Shown here piece after piece: positions 49,101-57,730 of a stretch of DNA of 64,000 nt. The position numbers were made by a program, and so were the translations under genes. Each line of letters begins with the position of its first letter. Position 1 is the first letter of the stretch. The DNA comes from Sphingosinicella humi (GTDB lineage Bacteria > Pseudomonadota > Alphaproteobacteria > Sphingomonadales > Sphingomonadaceae), in the NCBI RefSeq assembly GCF_003129465.1, contig NZ_QFFF01000001.1:2640933-2704932 (forward strand), in the 5' to 3' direction. The notes below the pieces were generated by a model, which saw only the letters and a program-made list of their open reading frames with translations, did not search any database and was not told the DNA's origin.

Positions 49101-49233
49101 CCTCCGGGCAGCTGTCCCGGTTCGGCACTGGCCTGCCGACGTCTGTTCCGCAACGCTACGTAAAAATCCCTAAGCGTCAAAGGCTTGTCTGGACGCTATA
49201 TCGACGCCGCATATGGCTCCCCGGAAACCGATC

Positions 49234-49716
49234 ATGACAGGCAGAGTGACGCGCGAAGCGATGAGCCACGCCTTTCGCACCCTCGGGCGGATTGGATCCG
49301 AACGGGATGGCGCCGTGGCTGTGGAATTCGCCTTCGTCCTCCCGATACTCCTGCTGATGATAGCGGGACTCATCGACGGGTCCCGGTTCATCGTGCAGCA
49401 GATGCAGGTCGAGTCTGCCGCGCAGGCGGGCGCAGCCCAGGTGATGAGCAAGGGTTGGAACGAGGCCGCTGTGATCCAGGCGATCACAAGCGCCACGTCG
49501 CTGCCGGTCGGCGCCGAGCCGGCGCCGCGCCTCATGTCGGCCTGCCTTTCGGCTGGGTCTCTTGTCGAAGTAGCGGGCTCGACCTGTCCTTCGGGTGACG
49601 CGGCGGGAAAATATGTCCTGACCTCGGCGCGGGTCGCCTTCGACCCGCTGATGCCTTGGCCCGATCTTGTTTTCCCCCCGGTGATCGAAGGGACCGCGCG
49701 GGTCCGCACGCAATGA
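49234..49716 (+). CDS. TadE-like minor pilin (first copy)
   Basis: The 160-residue protein has the pseudopilin signature of the TadE/TadG group, a short basic leader, then G|AVAVEFAFVLPILLLMIAGLI, in which the glycine precedes the cleavage site and Glu sits at position +5. The periplasmic part has four cysteines. It is the first gene of the run TadE-TadE-TadG, each overlapping the next by 4 nt. Three ATGs are possible (49213, 49234, 49261); GGA at 9 nt favours 49234. Confidence 0.85.
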   Translation: MTGRVTREAMSHAFRTLGRIGSERDGAVAVEFAFVLPILLLMIAGLIDGSRFIVQQMQVESAAQAGAAQVMSKGWNEAAVIQAITSATSLPVGAEPAPRLMSACLSAGSLVEVAGSTCPSGDAAGKYVLTSARVAFDPLMPWPDLVFPPVIEGTARVRTQ

Positions 49717-50117
49717 TCAGTCGCCTTCGAATCCTCGTCCGTGGGCTCCGCCGCCTGCACGCCTGCCGAGGTGGCTCAGCCGCCGTCGAAGCCGCATTCC
49801 TGCTCCCCCTCTTCATGCTGGCCTTGCTTGGAACCTTCGAGATGGCGCGGGTCGGCTGGGCGCAGTCGACGCTCAATTTCGCCGTGCAGGAGGCGGCGCG
49901 CTGCTCGGCCGTGCGCCAGGACCTTTGCGGCACACCGGCTCGAACTGCCGAATTTGCGGCGCAAAAGGCCTCGGGACTGCGCGTCAGCCCGGAGGCTTTC
50001 AGCGTCTCCGTCCAGAGCTGCGGGACCGAGGTCCGCGCCACCGTAGAGCACAAGCTTATCCTGTACCGGGTCTTTCCTTCCGGCCCGACACTCACCGCGG
50101 AGTTCTGCCGGCCATGA
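49713..50117 (+). CDS. TadE-like minor pilin (second copy)
   Basis: The 134-residue protein has the same leader and helix pattern: a basic start, GG|SAAVEAAFLLPLFMLALLGTFEMARVGW, then a small periplasmic domain with CSAVRQDLCG and two more cysteines. The ATG at 49713 overlaps the preceding stop. The divergence from the first copy suggests two distinct minor pilins, as in TadE and TadF. Confidence 0.87.
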   Translation: MISRLRILVRGLRRLHACRGGSAAVEAAFLLPLFMLALLGTFEMARVGWAQSTLNFAVQEAARCSAVRQDLCGTPARTAEFAAQKASGLRVSPEAFSVSVQSCGTEVRATVEHKLILYRVFPSGPTLTAEFCRP

Positions 50118-51400
50118 CAAGGCGCCCTTCCACGAACAGCTTCGACGCGCGTGCCTTGCTGAGCGACCGATCCGGCACGACCGCGATCACCTTCGCCTTG
50201 CTGGGAACGATATTGCTCGGCTTCCTGGGCCTCGGGATCGACATGGGTTCAGCCTATTATGCGCGGCGCAGCGCCCAGAATGCGGCCGATTCGGCCGCTA
50301 CCAGCGCAGCCGTGACGTTGGCGTCGGCTGGTGCGGGGGTGAGCGGCGAAGCCCGGGCGATCGCGGCCGGGTACGGCTTCGCGCACGACGTGAACGGCAC
50401 CGCGGTTCTCGTCAGCAGCCCGCCGACGACAGGAGCGCATACAGGCGATGCAAAGGCCGTCGAAGTTCTCATAGAGCGGCCGGCCCGACGCTTCTTCTCG
50501 GCGCTGTTCAGCAGCGGTGACGACATGATCCGCGCGCGCGCCGTCGCCCGGGTGAGTCCCTCGGGAAATGCCTGTGTCGTGGCGCTGAGCTCCACCGCAG
50601 AGGCGTCGGCCCTGGAGACCGGATCGGCGAACATCAACCTCGAAGGCTGCTCGCTCTATTCCAATTCCACCAGCGCGACCGCGTTCACGCTGAAGGGGGC
50701 GGCCGAGTTCCGGGCCGACAGCGTGAATGTCGTCGGGGGTTATTCCATCGGCAACAACGCGACGCTGACGACCGTCAGCGGTATCCACACCAATCAAGCG
50801 AGCATCGCCGATCCCTATAAGGATGTTACGGTGCCGCCTTACAGCGGCTGCACCTATAATGGCGCGAGCCTTTCAAGCGGCACATACGGGAACGGCTCCG
50901 GCTCCCCGACCGTCTTTTGCAACGGGCTGAGGCTCAACAGCGGCGTTTCGGTCACCCTCAACCCCGGTATCTACATCGTCGACAGAGGGTCTTTCGTCGT
51001 GAACGGCGGCGCCACGCTCAAGGGCACCGGTGTGACGATCGTGCTGACCAGCAGCACCGGCTCCGACTATGCGACCATGCAGATCAATGGCGGAGCGACG
51101 GTGGACCTGACGGCTCCAACGTCCGGACCGATGGCGGGCCTGGTCCTCTACCAGGACCGGCGCGCTCCGGAGGGGGGCAACAATTCGCTGAGTGGAGGTT
51201 CGAGCCAAAAGCTGAAGGGCGCGGTCTATTTCCCGAACCAGATCGTCACCTTCACCGGCGGCTCCTCCACGGAGACGAACGGGTGCCTTCAGCTTGTCGC
51301 GAGCCAAGTCGCGTTCCGCGGGGATTCCCACTTCCAGATGAAATGCGAGAATAGCGGGATCAGGCGGGCAGGAGGTTCAGCGGTCGCGCTGGTCGAATAA
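50114..51400 (+). CDS. TadG-related pilus assembly protein
   Basis: The 428-residue protein has the TadG-type N-terminal helix (RSGTTAITFALLGTILLGFLGLGIDMGSAYYARRSAQNAADSAA), then a region with SARAVARV-like strands and a long C-terminal half built of Gly/Ser/Thr/Asn-rich beta repeats (FTLKGAAEFRADSVNVVG, FVVNGGATLKGTGVTIVL). The C-terminal part reads like a solenoid or beta-helix and lacks the vWA domain found in many TadG proteins. The ATG at 50114 overlaps the stop of the second TadE-like gene. Confidence 0.85.
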   Translation: MTRRPSTNSFDARALLSDRSGTTAITFALLGTILLGFLGLGIDMGSAYYARRSAQNAADSAATSAAVTLASAGAGVSGEARAIAAGYGFAHDVNGTAVLVSSPPTTGAHTGDAKAVEVLIERPARRFFSALFSSGDDMIRARAVARVSPSGNACVVALSSTAEASALETGSANINLEGCSLYSNSTSATAFTLKGAAEFRADSVNVVGGYSIGNNATLTTVSGIHTNQASIADPYKDVTVPPYSGCTYNGASLSSGTYGNGSGSPTVFCNGLRLNSGVSVTLNPGIYIVDRGSFVVNGGATLKGTGVTIVLTSSTGSDYATMQINGGATVDLTAPTSGPMAGLVLYQDRRAPEGGNNSLSGGSSQKLKGAVYFPNQIVTFTGGSSTETNGCLQLVASQVAFRGDSHFQMKCENSGIRRAGGSAVALVE

Positions 51401-51439
51401 AGATGCCGCAGCCTGCGGGTGCGGACGCCTCGAAGGTCC

Positions 51440-51459
51440 TTCGTAGGTAAAACTACGAA
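51440..51459. promoter_or_regulatory. Tad-locus upstream motif, copy 2 (palindromic)
   Basis: TTCGTAG-GTAAAA-CTACGAA is a perfect 7-bp inverted repeat with a 6-bp spacer, 97 bp before the cpaA start codon. Its GTAAAACTACGAA half matches GTATTTCTACGAA upstream of the pilin gene in 10 of 13 positions. Confidence 0.55.
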
Positions 51460-51555
51460 ATAGGCTTCACCAGTTCGGAATCATATCTCGGAGCGGCCGA
51501 TCCCGATTTGGCCGGCGGCAGGTCCATGAGGCCTGTGCCCTCAACAGGAAAGCCT

Positions 51556-52071
51556 ATGAATAGCTATTCGGACGCCCTCACCGCCGCTGCGCTGGTGATC
51601 ACGAGCGGTGCCCTCCTCGGGGCGGCCTGGAGCGATGTACGCCATTACCTCATCCCCAATCGAATGCCCGCGGCAATTGCGCTGTCCTATCTGCTGGCGC
51701 TCCCGGGAATGGGGTGGAGCGTGTGGCTTGCCGGCGTCGCCACGGCGCTCGTCGCCTTCGGCGTGGGAGCGTTCCTCTTCGCCCGCCAGTGGGTCGGCGG
51801 CGGAGATGTCAAGCTGGCAACCGCGACGATATTATGGGCCGGACCGCTACTCCTCGCCGACTTCGTGACGATGGTGTCCATCAGCGGCGTGGTCATGGCG
51901 GCGGTCATGGTCGCGCTGCCGAAGACTCGAGCGGCCGGGCCCGGCGAAGCTCAGGCTTCCGCGCTGGCGACGCGTCTGAACCAACCCATGGCTTTTGGAG
52001 TTCCTCTTGCGGTTGGGGGTCTTTGGATCGTAGCCCTACAAATCACTTCCTTGGCGTATGGAGGGGGCTGA
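51556..52071 (+). CDS. cpaA: Prepilin peptidase CpaA/TadV
   Basis: CpaA is the inner-membrane aspartic protease that cuts the Flp prepilin leader. The 171-residue protein has about five membrane segments and both catalytic aspartates, Asp27 in AWSDVRHYLIPN and Asp84 in GGGDVKLA. A good ribosome-binding site (AGGAAAG) lies before the ATG at 51556. The next gene starts with GTG immediately after its stop. Confidence 0.93.
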   Translation: MNSYSDALTAAALVITSGALLGAAWSDVRHYLIPNRMPAAIALSYLLALPGMGWSVWLAGVATALVAFGVGAFLFARQWVGGGDVKLATATILWAGPLLLADFVTMVSISGVVMAAVMVALPKTRAAGPGEAQASALATRLNQPMAFGVPLAVGGLWIVALQITSLAYGGG

Positions 52072-52935
52072 GTGCGGAACAATCGACGTTATGTCTATCT
52101 AGTCGTCGCCCTTGTTCTTGCGGCCCTGGCATTCTGGATCACGCAAAGCTGGCTCGAATCGGAAGTCAGCCGCGCCACGGCGACGGCGGACGCGGGCGAA
52201 AAGGTCAGCAGCCGAAAAATCCTCGTTGCCGCGCAGAGCGTCAATCCAGGTACCATCCTGACAGCCGAACATCTCGAATGGGCGTCCTGGCCAGAGGACG
52301 CTTCGACCGAAGCCTATTTCGAGCAGGGCAAGGCGTCGCTTGAATCGGTGGCGGGCTCCGTCGCGCGAAACGCGCTGTTTCGCGGCGAGCCGATCGCGGC
52401 CGATGCGATCGCCCGGCCGGGAGAAGGAAGCGTCATGTCGGCGGTCTTGCGGCCGGGTTACCGCGCCGTCACCCTGGATGTCTCGGCCAGCACGGGCGTG
52501 GCCGGCTTCGTGTCGCCCGGCGACCGCGTGGACCTCATCCTGAGCCGCGTCCTTGAAGGTGCGGGCAACGCCAAGCGTGTGACGAGCGACACGGTTCTTA
52601 GAGACGTGCGGGTAGTGGGCGTCGACCAGAAAGTTGCGAAGCCGGACGGCGAGGTCATCGCGCCGCAGACCGCCACGATCGAGGTCACTCCCGCCCAGGC
52701 GGAGCAGGTGGTCGCGGCCAGCGAGCTCGGCAAATTGACTCTGGCCCTTCGCAGCGTTGCACGCGGCGAGGCGGACGATGCGACGGCCGATGCGTCGCCT
52801 TCATGGCTCGTGGGGGGCGGGACGGGAGAGCAGTCCGCCAGCGCACCCCGCAGCCGCAGCGTGAGCCGCCCAGCACCCGCGGCGGTCGAGGTGGTGCGCG
52901 GAATCAGTAGCAGCGTCGAGGGGAGCAGCCGGTGA
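52072..52935 (+). CDS. cpaB: Flp pilus assembly protein CpaB
   Basis: CpaB (RcpC) is a periplasmic protein that helps assemble the secretin. The 287-residue product has an N-terminal membrane anchor (VYLVVALVLAALAFWI), an SAF-like beta-clip domain with ILVAAQSVNPGTILTAEHLEWASWP and the GFVSPGDRVDLIL stretch typical of CpaB. A Ser/Ala-rich, low-complexity tail follows. The start is GTG at 52072. Confidence 0.93.
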   Translation: MRNNRRYVYLVVALVLAALAFWITQSWLESEVSRATATADAGEKVSSRKILVAAQSVNPGTILTAEHLEWASWPEDASTEAYFEQGKASLESVAGSVARNALFRGEPIAADAIARPGEGSVMSAVLRPGYRAVTLDVSASTGVAGFVSPGDRVDLILSRVLEGAGNAKRVTSDTVLRDVRVVGVDQKVAKPDGEVIAPQTATIEVTPAQAEQVVAASELGKLTLALRSVARGEADDATADASPSWLVGGGTGEQSASAPRSRSVSRPAPAAVEVVRGISSSVEGSSR

Positions 52936-54257
52936 AGCGCGTTTTTTTTGTATTCGCCGCGATGGCCATGGCCGCAGCCGCCCGGCCAGAAGCGGCCGCT
53001 GCATCGCAAATCATCTCCAGCGACGGCACCGAATTCAGTGTCGAAGTAGGCAAGGGCCGCCTCATCAAGCTCGATCGACCGGCGACGACGGTCTTCATCG
53101 CAGATGCGAATGTGGCGGATGTCCTCGTGAAATCGCCCACCTTGATCTATCTTGTCGGCAAGGCGCCCGGCGGCACCTCCCTCTACGCCATCGATGCGTC
53201 CGAGCGGGTCATCCTCAGCGCGGACGTCAACGTCGGCTTCGACGAGGCGCGGCTGGAAAGAACCTTGCGGGAGCATGCGCCCGACAGCCAGATCGACGTG
53301 AGCAGCGTCAACGATTCCCTCGTGCTGAGCGGCGAGGTCGCTTCGGCGCAGACCGGCGATGAGATCCTTCGCATCGCCAGGCGATTCGTCAACGCCGAGG
53401 GCGGCGAAGCGCCTTCCTGGATCATCAACCAGATGACCCTTAACGCGCCCAACCAGATCAATCTTCGGGTTCGCGTGGCGGAGGTCTCGCACGAGGCGAG
53501 GCAGCAGCTTGGCTTCAACTGGTCGAGCCTCGTCACGATCGGCGATGCGACGCTGGGGTTGGCGACGGGCCGCCCCATCCTGGACAGCGCCGGCAATGTG
53601 CTGCGCGCGCGCGAAGGCGGCTCCTTCTTCGGCGGGATCACGTCGGACGATGTCGACATCAACCTGGTCGTCGACGCTCTGGAGGATAAGGGCCTGATCT
53701 CGATCCTCGCCGAGCCGAACCTCACCGCCTTGTCGGGCGAGCCGGCGAGCTTCCTTGCGGGCGGCGAATATCCGATCCCGGTGCCGCAATCCGACGAGCA
53801 GATCACCATCCAGTATAAGCGCTTCGGCGTCAGCCTCTCCTTCGTCGCCACCGTCCTCGACAGCAATCGCATCAGTCTCAAGGTCGCGCCGGAGGTGAGC
53901 CAGCTCTCCACGACCGGCGCGATCACGCTCAACGAGATCACCGTGCCCGCCCTCACGACGCGGCGCGCGGAGACCACCGTCGAGATGGCGAGCGGCCAGA
54001 GCTTCGCCATCGCCGGGCTTCTTCAGAATAGCGTGTCGGAGGACATCGAGAAGTTCCCCGGCCTCGGCGACCTGCCGATCATCGGGAACCTCTTCCGCTC
54101 GAGGAGCTTTCAGGAAAACAAATCGGAGTTGGTGATTATCGTAACGCCCTATCTCGTCGAGCCGGTCTCCCAGCGTCTTGCCACTCCGTTGGATCCGCCG
54201 ACCCAAGCGCTGCAGGCGACCGCGGGCCCGGACCAGGAGGGGGAGACGGTGGAATGA
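52932..54257 (+). CDS. cpaC: Secretin CpaC/RcpA
   Basis: CpaC forms the outer-membrane ring through which the Flp pilus passes. The 441-residue protein has a signal sequence (MAMAAAARPEAAAA), an N-terminal BON/secretin-N region (GRLIKLDRPATTVFIADANVADV and YLVGKAPGGTSLYAID), and the C-terminal secretin core with LDSNRISLKVAPEVSQ and PGLGDLPIIGNLFRS. The GTG at 52932 overlaps the cpaB stop. Confidence 0.95.
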   Translation: MKRVFFVFAAMAMAAAARPEAAAASQIISSDGTEFSVEVGKGRLIKLDRPATTVFIADANVADVLVKSPTLIYLVGKAPGGTSLYAIDASERVILSADVNVGFDEARLERTLREHAPDSQIDVSSVNDSLVLSGEVASAQTGDEILRIARRFVNAEGGEAPSWIINQMTLNAPNQINLRVRVAEVSHEARQQLGFNWSSLVTIGDATLGLATGRPILDSAGNVLRAREGGSFFGGITSDDVDINLVVDALEDKGLISILAEPNLTALSGEPASFLAGGEYPIPVPQSDEQITIQYKRFGVSLSFVATVLDSNRISLKVAPEVSQLSTTGAITLNEITVPALTTRRAETTVEMASGQSFAIAGLLQNSVSEDIEKFPGLGDLPIIGNLFRSRSFQENKSELVIIVTPYLVEPVSQRLATPLDPPTQALQATAGPDQEGETVE

Positions 54258-54604
54258 CGGGCCAGGCTTTCCCAGGTCGCTTGCTCTTGGCAGGGGTCGC
54301 GATAGCGGGCCTCGCGCTTGGGGGCTGCGAGCATAGCGATGCGAACGCGCCGGGGGCTTTGTCCGCGATGAGCTGCGTCGCCGGTGCGGATGAGATAGAG
54401 CGCCTGGGCTGCGCCAACGCCGCCAACCTCGAGAGCATGGTCGCCAATCCGGCCGACCTGGAAGCGCCGGCGGCCTTGGGCCGGGCACGCGGCGACGCCG
54501 CCTTCGACGCTGCCCGGCGCCACCGCGAGGATCGCGTCGACAGCGTGGCAGGCGACGGAGGCTATTCCTCCGTGGAGGCCGCGCAGGAGGCGGGCCCGCA
54601 GTGA
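54254..54604 (+). CDS. cpaD: Short CpaD-like pilus lipoprotein
   Basis: The 116-residue product starts with a lipoprotein signal (lipobox LALGGC, Cys25). Its middle contains LGCANAANLESMVANPADLEAP, the C-terminal signature of CpaD proteins. CpaD of Caulobacter is about twice this length, so the N-terminal domain is mostly missing. Position between cpaC and cpaE is the standard cpaD place. The ATG at 54254 overlaps the cpaC stop, and its own stop overlaps the cpaE GTG. Confidence 0.75.
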   Translation: MTGQAFPGRLLLAGVAIAGLALGGCEHSDANAPGALSAMSCVAGADEIERLGCANAANLESMVANPADLEAPAALGRARGDAAFDAARRHREDRVDSVAGDGGYSSVEAAQEAGPQ

Positions 54605-55803
54605 TCGATAGCCTCGGCTCCCCGTCGGCGAGGGACGTGATCGCCTTCGCCGCCGACGAGGCGACTCGTGGAGTGGCCAGGGAAGCCGTGGCGCTGGCCG
54701 GCATCGCCGATTACGAGGTTCAGGAGGGTGGGTTGGCGGCGGCGCTCGACTATCTTTCTAAAGGTCCGGCACCCGCCACGCTTGTCGTGGACGTCAGCGA
54801 CTGCGATGACGTGATCGATTGCCTCGACCGGTTGGCGGATGCCTGCGAGCCGCACACGCGCGTCATCGCGATCGGCGCTGTCAACGACATCGAGCTTTAC
54901 CGAAAGCTGCTGGAGATGGGGCTCACCGACTATCTGGTGAAGCCGGTTTCCCTACAGGCGCTGGCCAACGGCCTGAGACGGGCGCGCGAAGTTGAATCCG
55001 TCCCGAGCCAAAGCCCCTCCACATCCTTGAGGAAGATCGCGCTGCTCGGCGCCAAGGGGGGCGTCGGCGCAACGAGCCTGGCGCTTTCCCTGGGCGCCGC
55101 CCTGGCCGATCGTCACAAGCGCAGCACGGTTCTGCTCGACCTGGACCTCCGCTTCGGCGCGATGGCGATGAGCCTCGACCTCGAGCCGTCGCGCGGCTTG
55201 CGGGAGATCCTCTCCACGCCCGAGCGCATCGACACACTCTTGATCGAATCCGCGGTGACGCCCGCCGCGGACCGGCTGCGCCTGCTCAGTGCCGAAGAAC
55301 CGCTCGATGCCGAATTCAGCCTACCCGCCGAGGGAATCTCGGCGCTGCTCAAATGGCTGGAAGGCCATTCGGACATCGTCCTGATGGACGTTCCGCGTCA
55401 TTTCGATGCCATCGCTAGGGCGGCAATCGAGGCCGCCGACATCATCTGCATCGTGACGGACCTCAGCCTTGTTGGAATGCGCGACAGCAAGCGGATGCTG
55501 GCGCTGGCGCAAGCGGCGGGAGGTGAAACGGTGATGGTCGCGAACCGGGTCGGCGGTGTCGCCGGCGAAGTCCCGCAGGCCGAGTTCGAACGCGGCATCG
55601 GCGCGGCGTTCGACCATGTCATTCCCAACGACTCCAAGGCGGCGGCCGATGCGGCCGACCGCGGCAAATCGCTTCTGGAGGTCAGCGCCAACAAGGGCTT
55701 TACCGAGGCTCTGAACGGGCTCGCCGCCCGTCTGGCGGGGGGATCGTCCGACGTTGCCGGGACGTTGGCTCCTCAATCGTGGCTGAAGCGAATTCTTGGG
55801 TAA
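54601..55803 (+). CDS. cpaE: CpaE/TadZ pilus-localisation ATPase
   Basis: CpaE places the Tad machine at its cellular site. The 400-residue protein joins a degenerate N-terminal receiver domain (VIAIGAVNDIELYRKLLEMGLTDYLVKP) to a MinD/ParA-like ATPase from about residue 142. The P-loop reads LLGAKGGVGATSLA: alanine replaces the usual lysine, which is a known TadZ feature. The start is GTG overlapping the cpaD stop. The gene ends before an intergenic region carrying a third upstream motif. Confidence 0.93.
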   Translation: MIDSLGSPSARDVIAFAADEATRGVAREAVALAGIADYEVQEGGLAAALDYLSKGPAPATLVVDVSDCDDVIDCLDRLADACEPHTRVIAIGAVNDIELYRKLLEMGLTDYLVKPVSLQALANGLRRAREVESVPSQSPSTSLRKIALLGAKGGVGATSLALSLGAALADRHKRSTVLLDLDLRFGAMAMSLDLEPSRGLREILSTPERIDTLLIESAVTPAADRLRLLSAEEPLDAEFSLPAEGISALLKWLEGHSDIVLMDVPRHFDAIARAAIEAADIICIVTDLSLVGMRDSKRMLALAQAAGGETVMVANRVGGVAGEVPQAEFERGIGAAFDHVIPNDSKAAADAADRGKSLLEVSANKGFTEALNGLAARLAGGSSDVAGTLAPQSWLKRILG

Positions 55804-55813
55804 TAACAATTCA

Positions 55814-55830
55814 TTAAGTATTTCTACGAA
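55814..55830. promoter_or_regulatory. Tad-locus upstream motif, copy 3
   Basis: TTAAGTATTTCTACGAA at 55814-55830, 109 bp before the pilin start, in an A/T-rich island of the gap after cpaE. It carries both TTAAGTA (shared with copy 1) and CTACGAA (shared with copy 2). GTATTTTTACC follows at 55833-55843. Confidence 0.55.
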
Positions 55831-55939
55831 GCGTATTTTTACCAAATGGGCCGGCCCGGTCCGTTCTGACATAAGCGTGTTCGAGACGGAGCGCTGAGGC
55901 CTCCGATGTCTCTCACTCGAACGAAATGGACGAACGGAC

Positions 55940-56116
55940 ATGCACAAGTTTTTGAAAAATCTTCGTGACAATCGCAGCGGCGCCACCGCCATCGAGTACG
56001 GCCTGATCGCGGCCTTCGTGTCGCTGGCCATGGTCGTCGCCCTGCCGACGATCAAGACCAACCTCGGCGCCAAGTTCAATGAAGTGGGCTCGCAGCTCGC
56101 TACGCCGACTGTCTAA
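55940..56116 (+). CDS. flp: Flp-type major pilin
   Basis: The 58-residue protein is the structural pilin: a basic leader MHKFLKNLRDNRSG, cleavage after Gly14, then ATAIEYGLIAAFVSLAMVV with the conserved Glu at +5 and Tyr at +6, the Flp hallmark. It ends ATPTV. A 136-bp leader region and a strong hairpin after the stop suggest an abundant, separately controlled transcript. It is too short for many gene finders. Confidence 0.95.
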   Translation: MHKFLKNLRDNRSGATAIEYGLIAAFVSLAMVVALPTIKTNLGAKFNEVGSQLATPTV

Positions 56117-56146
56117 CAACGAGCGGCGGACGCAAGCCTCCGCCAG

Positions 56147-56198
56147 CCTCCACCGACCTGAGGTACACGGACTTAGGTCCGGTCCCGGTCGGTGGAGG
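56147..56198 (+). terminator. Strong hairpin between pilin and cpaF
   Basis: CCTCCACCGACC (56147-56158) pairs perfectly with GGTCGGTGGAGG (56187-56198), and GGGGCC-TC-GGCCCC follows at 56197-56210. No T-run of note. It probably stabilises the pilin mRNA 3' end and attenuates transcription into cpaF. Confidence 0.7.
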
Positions 56199-56296
56199 GG
56201 CCTCGGCCCCTTATCCGAGCCTTCTTCATCCTACCCTGAGCGAGATTTGAGCCCGAGCCACTGCCCGGCTTTCGCCACCCCCTGCGGAGAGCGTGA

Positions 56297-57730
56297 ATGT
56301 TCGGTAGAAAAGCCGTAGCCGAAAAAGTGACGACGCAGCGCCCGCCGCTGCAGCTTGCCAATCTCGCCTTGCACCCGACCAACGATCTCCCGTTGCCCGG
56401 CAATGACACCCAGGCTGCGCCTGGCGGCATCGAGCCGACGAAAACGGGTGACGCCAAGCCCAGCGCAACTTCCGACAAGCTCCAGGACGCCGTGCGCGCC
56501 GTTCAGCCGATCGTGCTCGAACGGATCGACAGCGAAGCGGCCAGCCGCCTCGAGCGTGACGAGCTTGGTCGGCAGCTGGCCGCCATCCTGTCCGACATTA
56601 CGGGCGAGCTGAAGATCCAGCTCAATCAGCGCGAGCAGGCGCAGCTTCTTTCGCTGCTGCTCGACAATATGCTCGGCCTGGGCCCGCTCGAGCCGCTGCT
56701 GGCCGACGATCGAGTCACCGACATCATGGTGAACGGCCCCGACCAGGTCTATGTCGAGCAAAGCGGCAAGCTGGTCCTCTCGGGCGCGCGGTTCCGGGAT
56801 CATGATCATCTGATGAGCGTCGCCGGCCGCATCGTGAGTCGGGTCGGGCGCCGCATCGATGAATCCTCTCCGCTGGTGGACGCCCGCCTGCCGGACGGCA
56901 GCCGCGTCAACATCATCATTCCGCCGCTCGCGATCGACGGCGCCTCGATATCCATCCGAAAATTCTCGAAGCGGGCGATCACGCTCGACGTGATGGCGCG
57001 TCAGGGCAATCTGTCGCCTGAGATGGCAACGCTTCTGAAAATCGCCTCGCGCGTCCGCCTGAACATTCTCATCTCCGGCGGCACCGGCTCGGGCAAGACG
57101 ACGCTGCTCAACGCCCTGTCCCAGATGATCGCGGCCGACGAACGCGTCGTCACCATCGAGGACGCGGCCGAGCTCCAGCTCCAGCAGCCCCATGTCGTGC
57201 GTCTCGAGACACGGCCGGCCAACCTGGAGGGCCGCGGCGAGATCAGCATGAGGGACCTCGTCAAGAACGCGCTGCGTATGCGGCCGGATCGTATCATCCT
57301 CGGCGAAATTCGCGGCGGCGAAGCGATCGACATGCTGCAGGCGATGAACACGGGCCATGACGGATCGCTCGGAACCATCCACGCGAACAGCCCCCGCGAA
57401 GCGCTGACGCGTCTCGAGAACATGATCGGCATGTCGGGGGTGAACCTGCCGGCACGAGCGATGCGCACCCAGATCGCGGGCGCTGTGCAGATGATCATCC
57501 AGATCAGCCGCATGCGCGACGGCAAGCGCCGCATCACCAGCATCACCGAGGTGGTCGGCATGGAAGGCGATGTCATCACCACCCAGGAACTGTTTTCCTA
57601 CAAGTTCGAGGGGGAGGGCACGGACGGCACCCTGAAGGGCCGGTTCGATTCCTCGGGCTTGAGGCCGCATTTCACCTCCCGCGCGGAATATTTCGGCCTG
57701 GATCGGATCCTGCTGGAGACGATGGAATGA
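56297..57730 (+). CDS. cpaF: Tad secretion ATPase CpaF/TadA
   Basis: CpaF drives pilus extension and retraction. The 477-residue product has a Pro/Ala-rich N-terminal 70 residues, the helical region to about 170 and the ATPase core with Walker [10 protein letters not shown] near 262, Asp box [14 protein letters not shown], Walker [16 protein letters not shown] and the His box [14 protein letters not shown]. It is the first gene of the final run cpaF-tadB-tadC, each with a 4-nt overlap. Confidence 0.96.
   Translation: MFGRKAVAEKVTTQRPPLQLANLALHPTNDLPLPGNDTQAAPGGIEPTKTGDAKPSATSDKLQDAVRAVQPIVLERIDSEAASRLERDELGRQLAAILSDITGELKIQLNQREQAQLLSLLLDNMLGLGPLEPLLADDRVTDIMVNGPDQVYVEQSGKLVLSGARFRDHDHLMSVAGRIVSRVGRRIDESSPLVDARLPDGSRVNIIIPPLAIDGASISIRKFSKRAITLDVMARQGNLSPEMATLLKIASRVRLNILISGGTGSGKTTLLNALSQMIAADERVVTIEDAAELQLQQPHVVRLETRPANLEGRGEISMRDLVKNALRMRPDRIILGEIRGGEAIDMLQAMNTGHDGSLGTIHANSPREALTRLENMIGMSGVNLPARAMRTQIAGAVQMIIQISRMRDGKRRITSITEVVGMEGDVITTQELFSYKFEGEGTDGTLKGRFDSSGLRPHFTSRAEYFGLDRILLETME

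Noticed and set aside
49131..49147. Sigma-54 promoter (GGCAC...TGC) before the first TadE gene
   Set aside because: The GG-GC spacing is 9 instead of 10, and the flanking consensus is poor.
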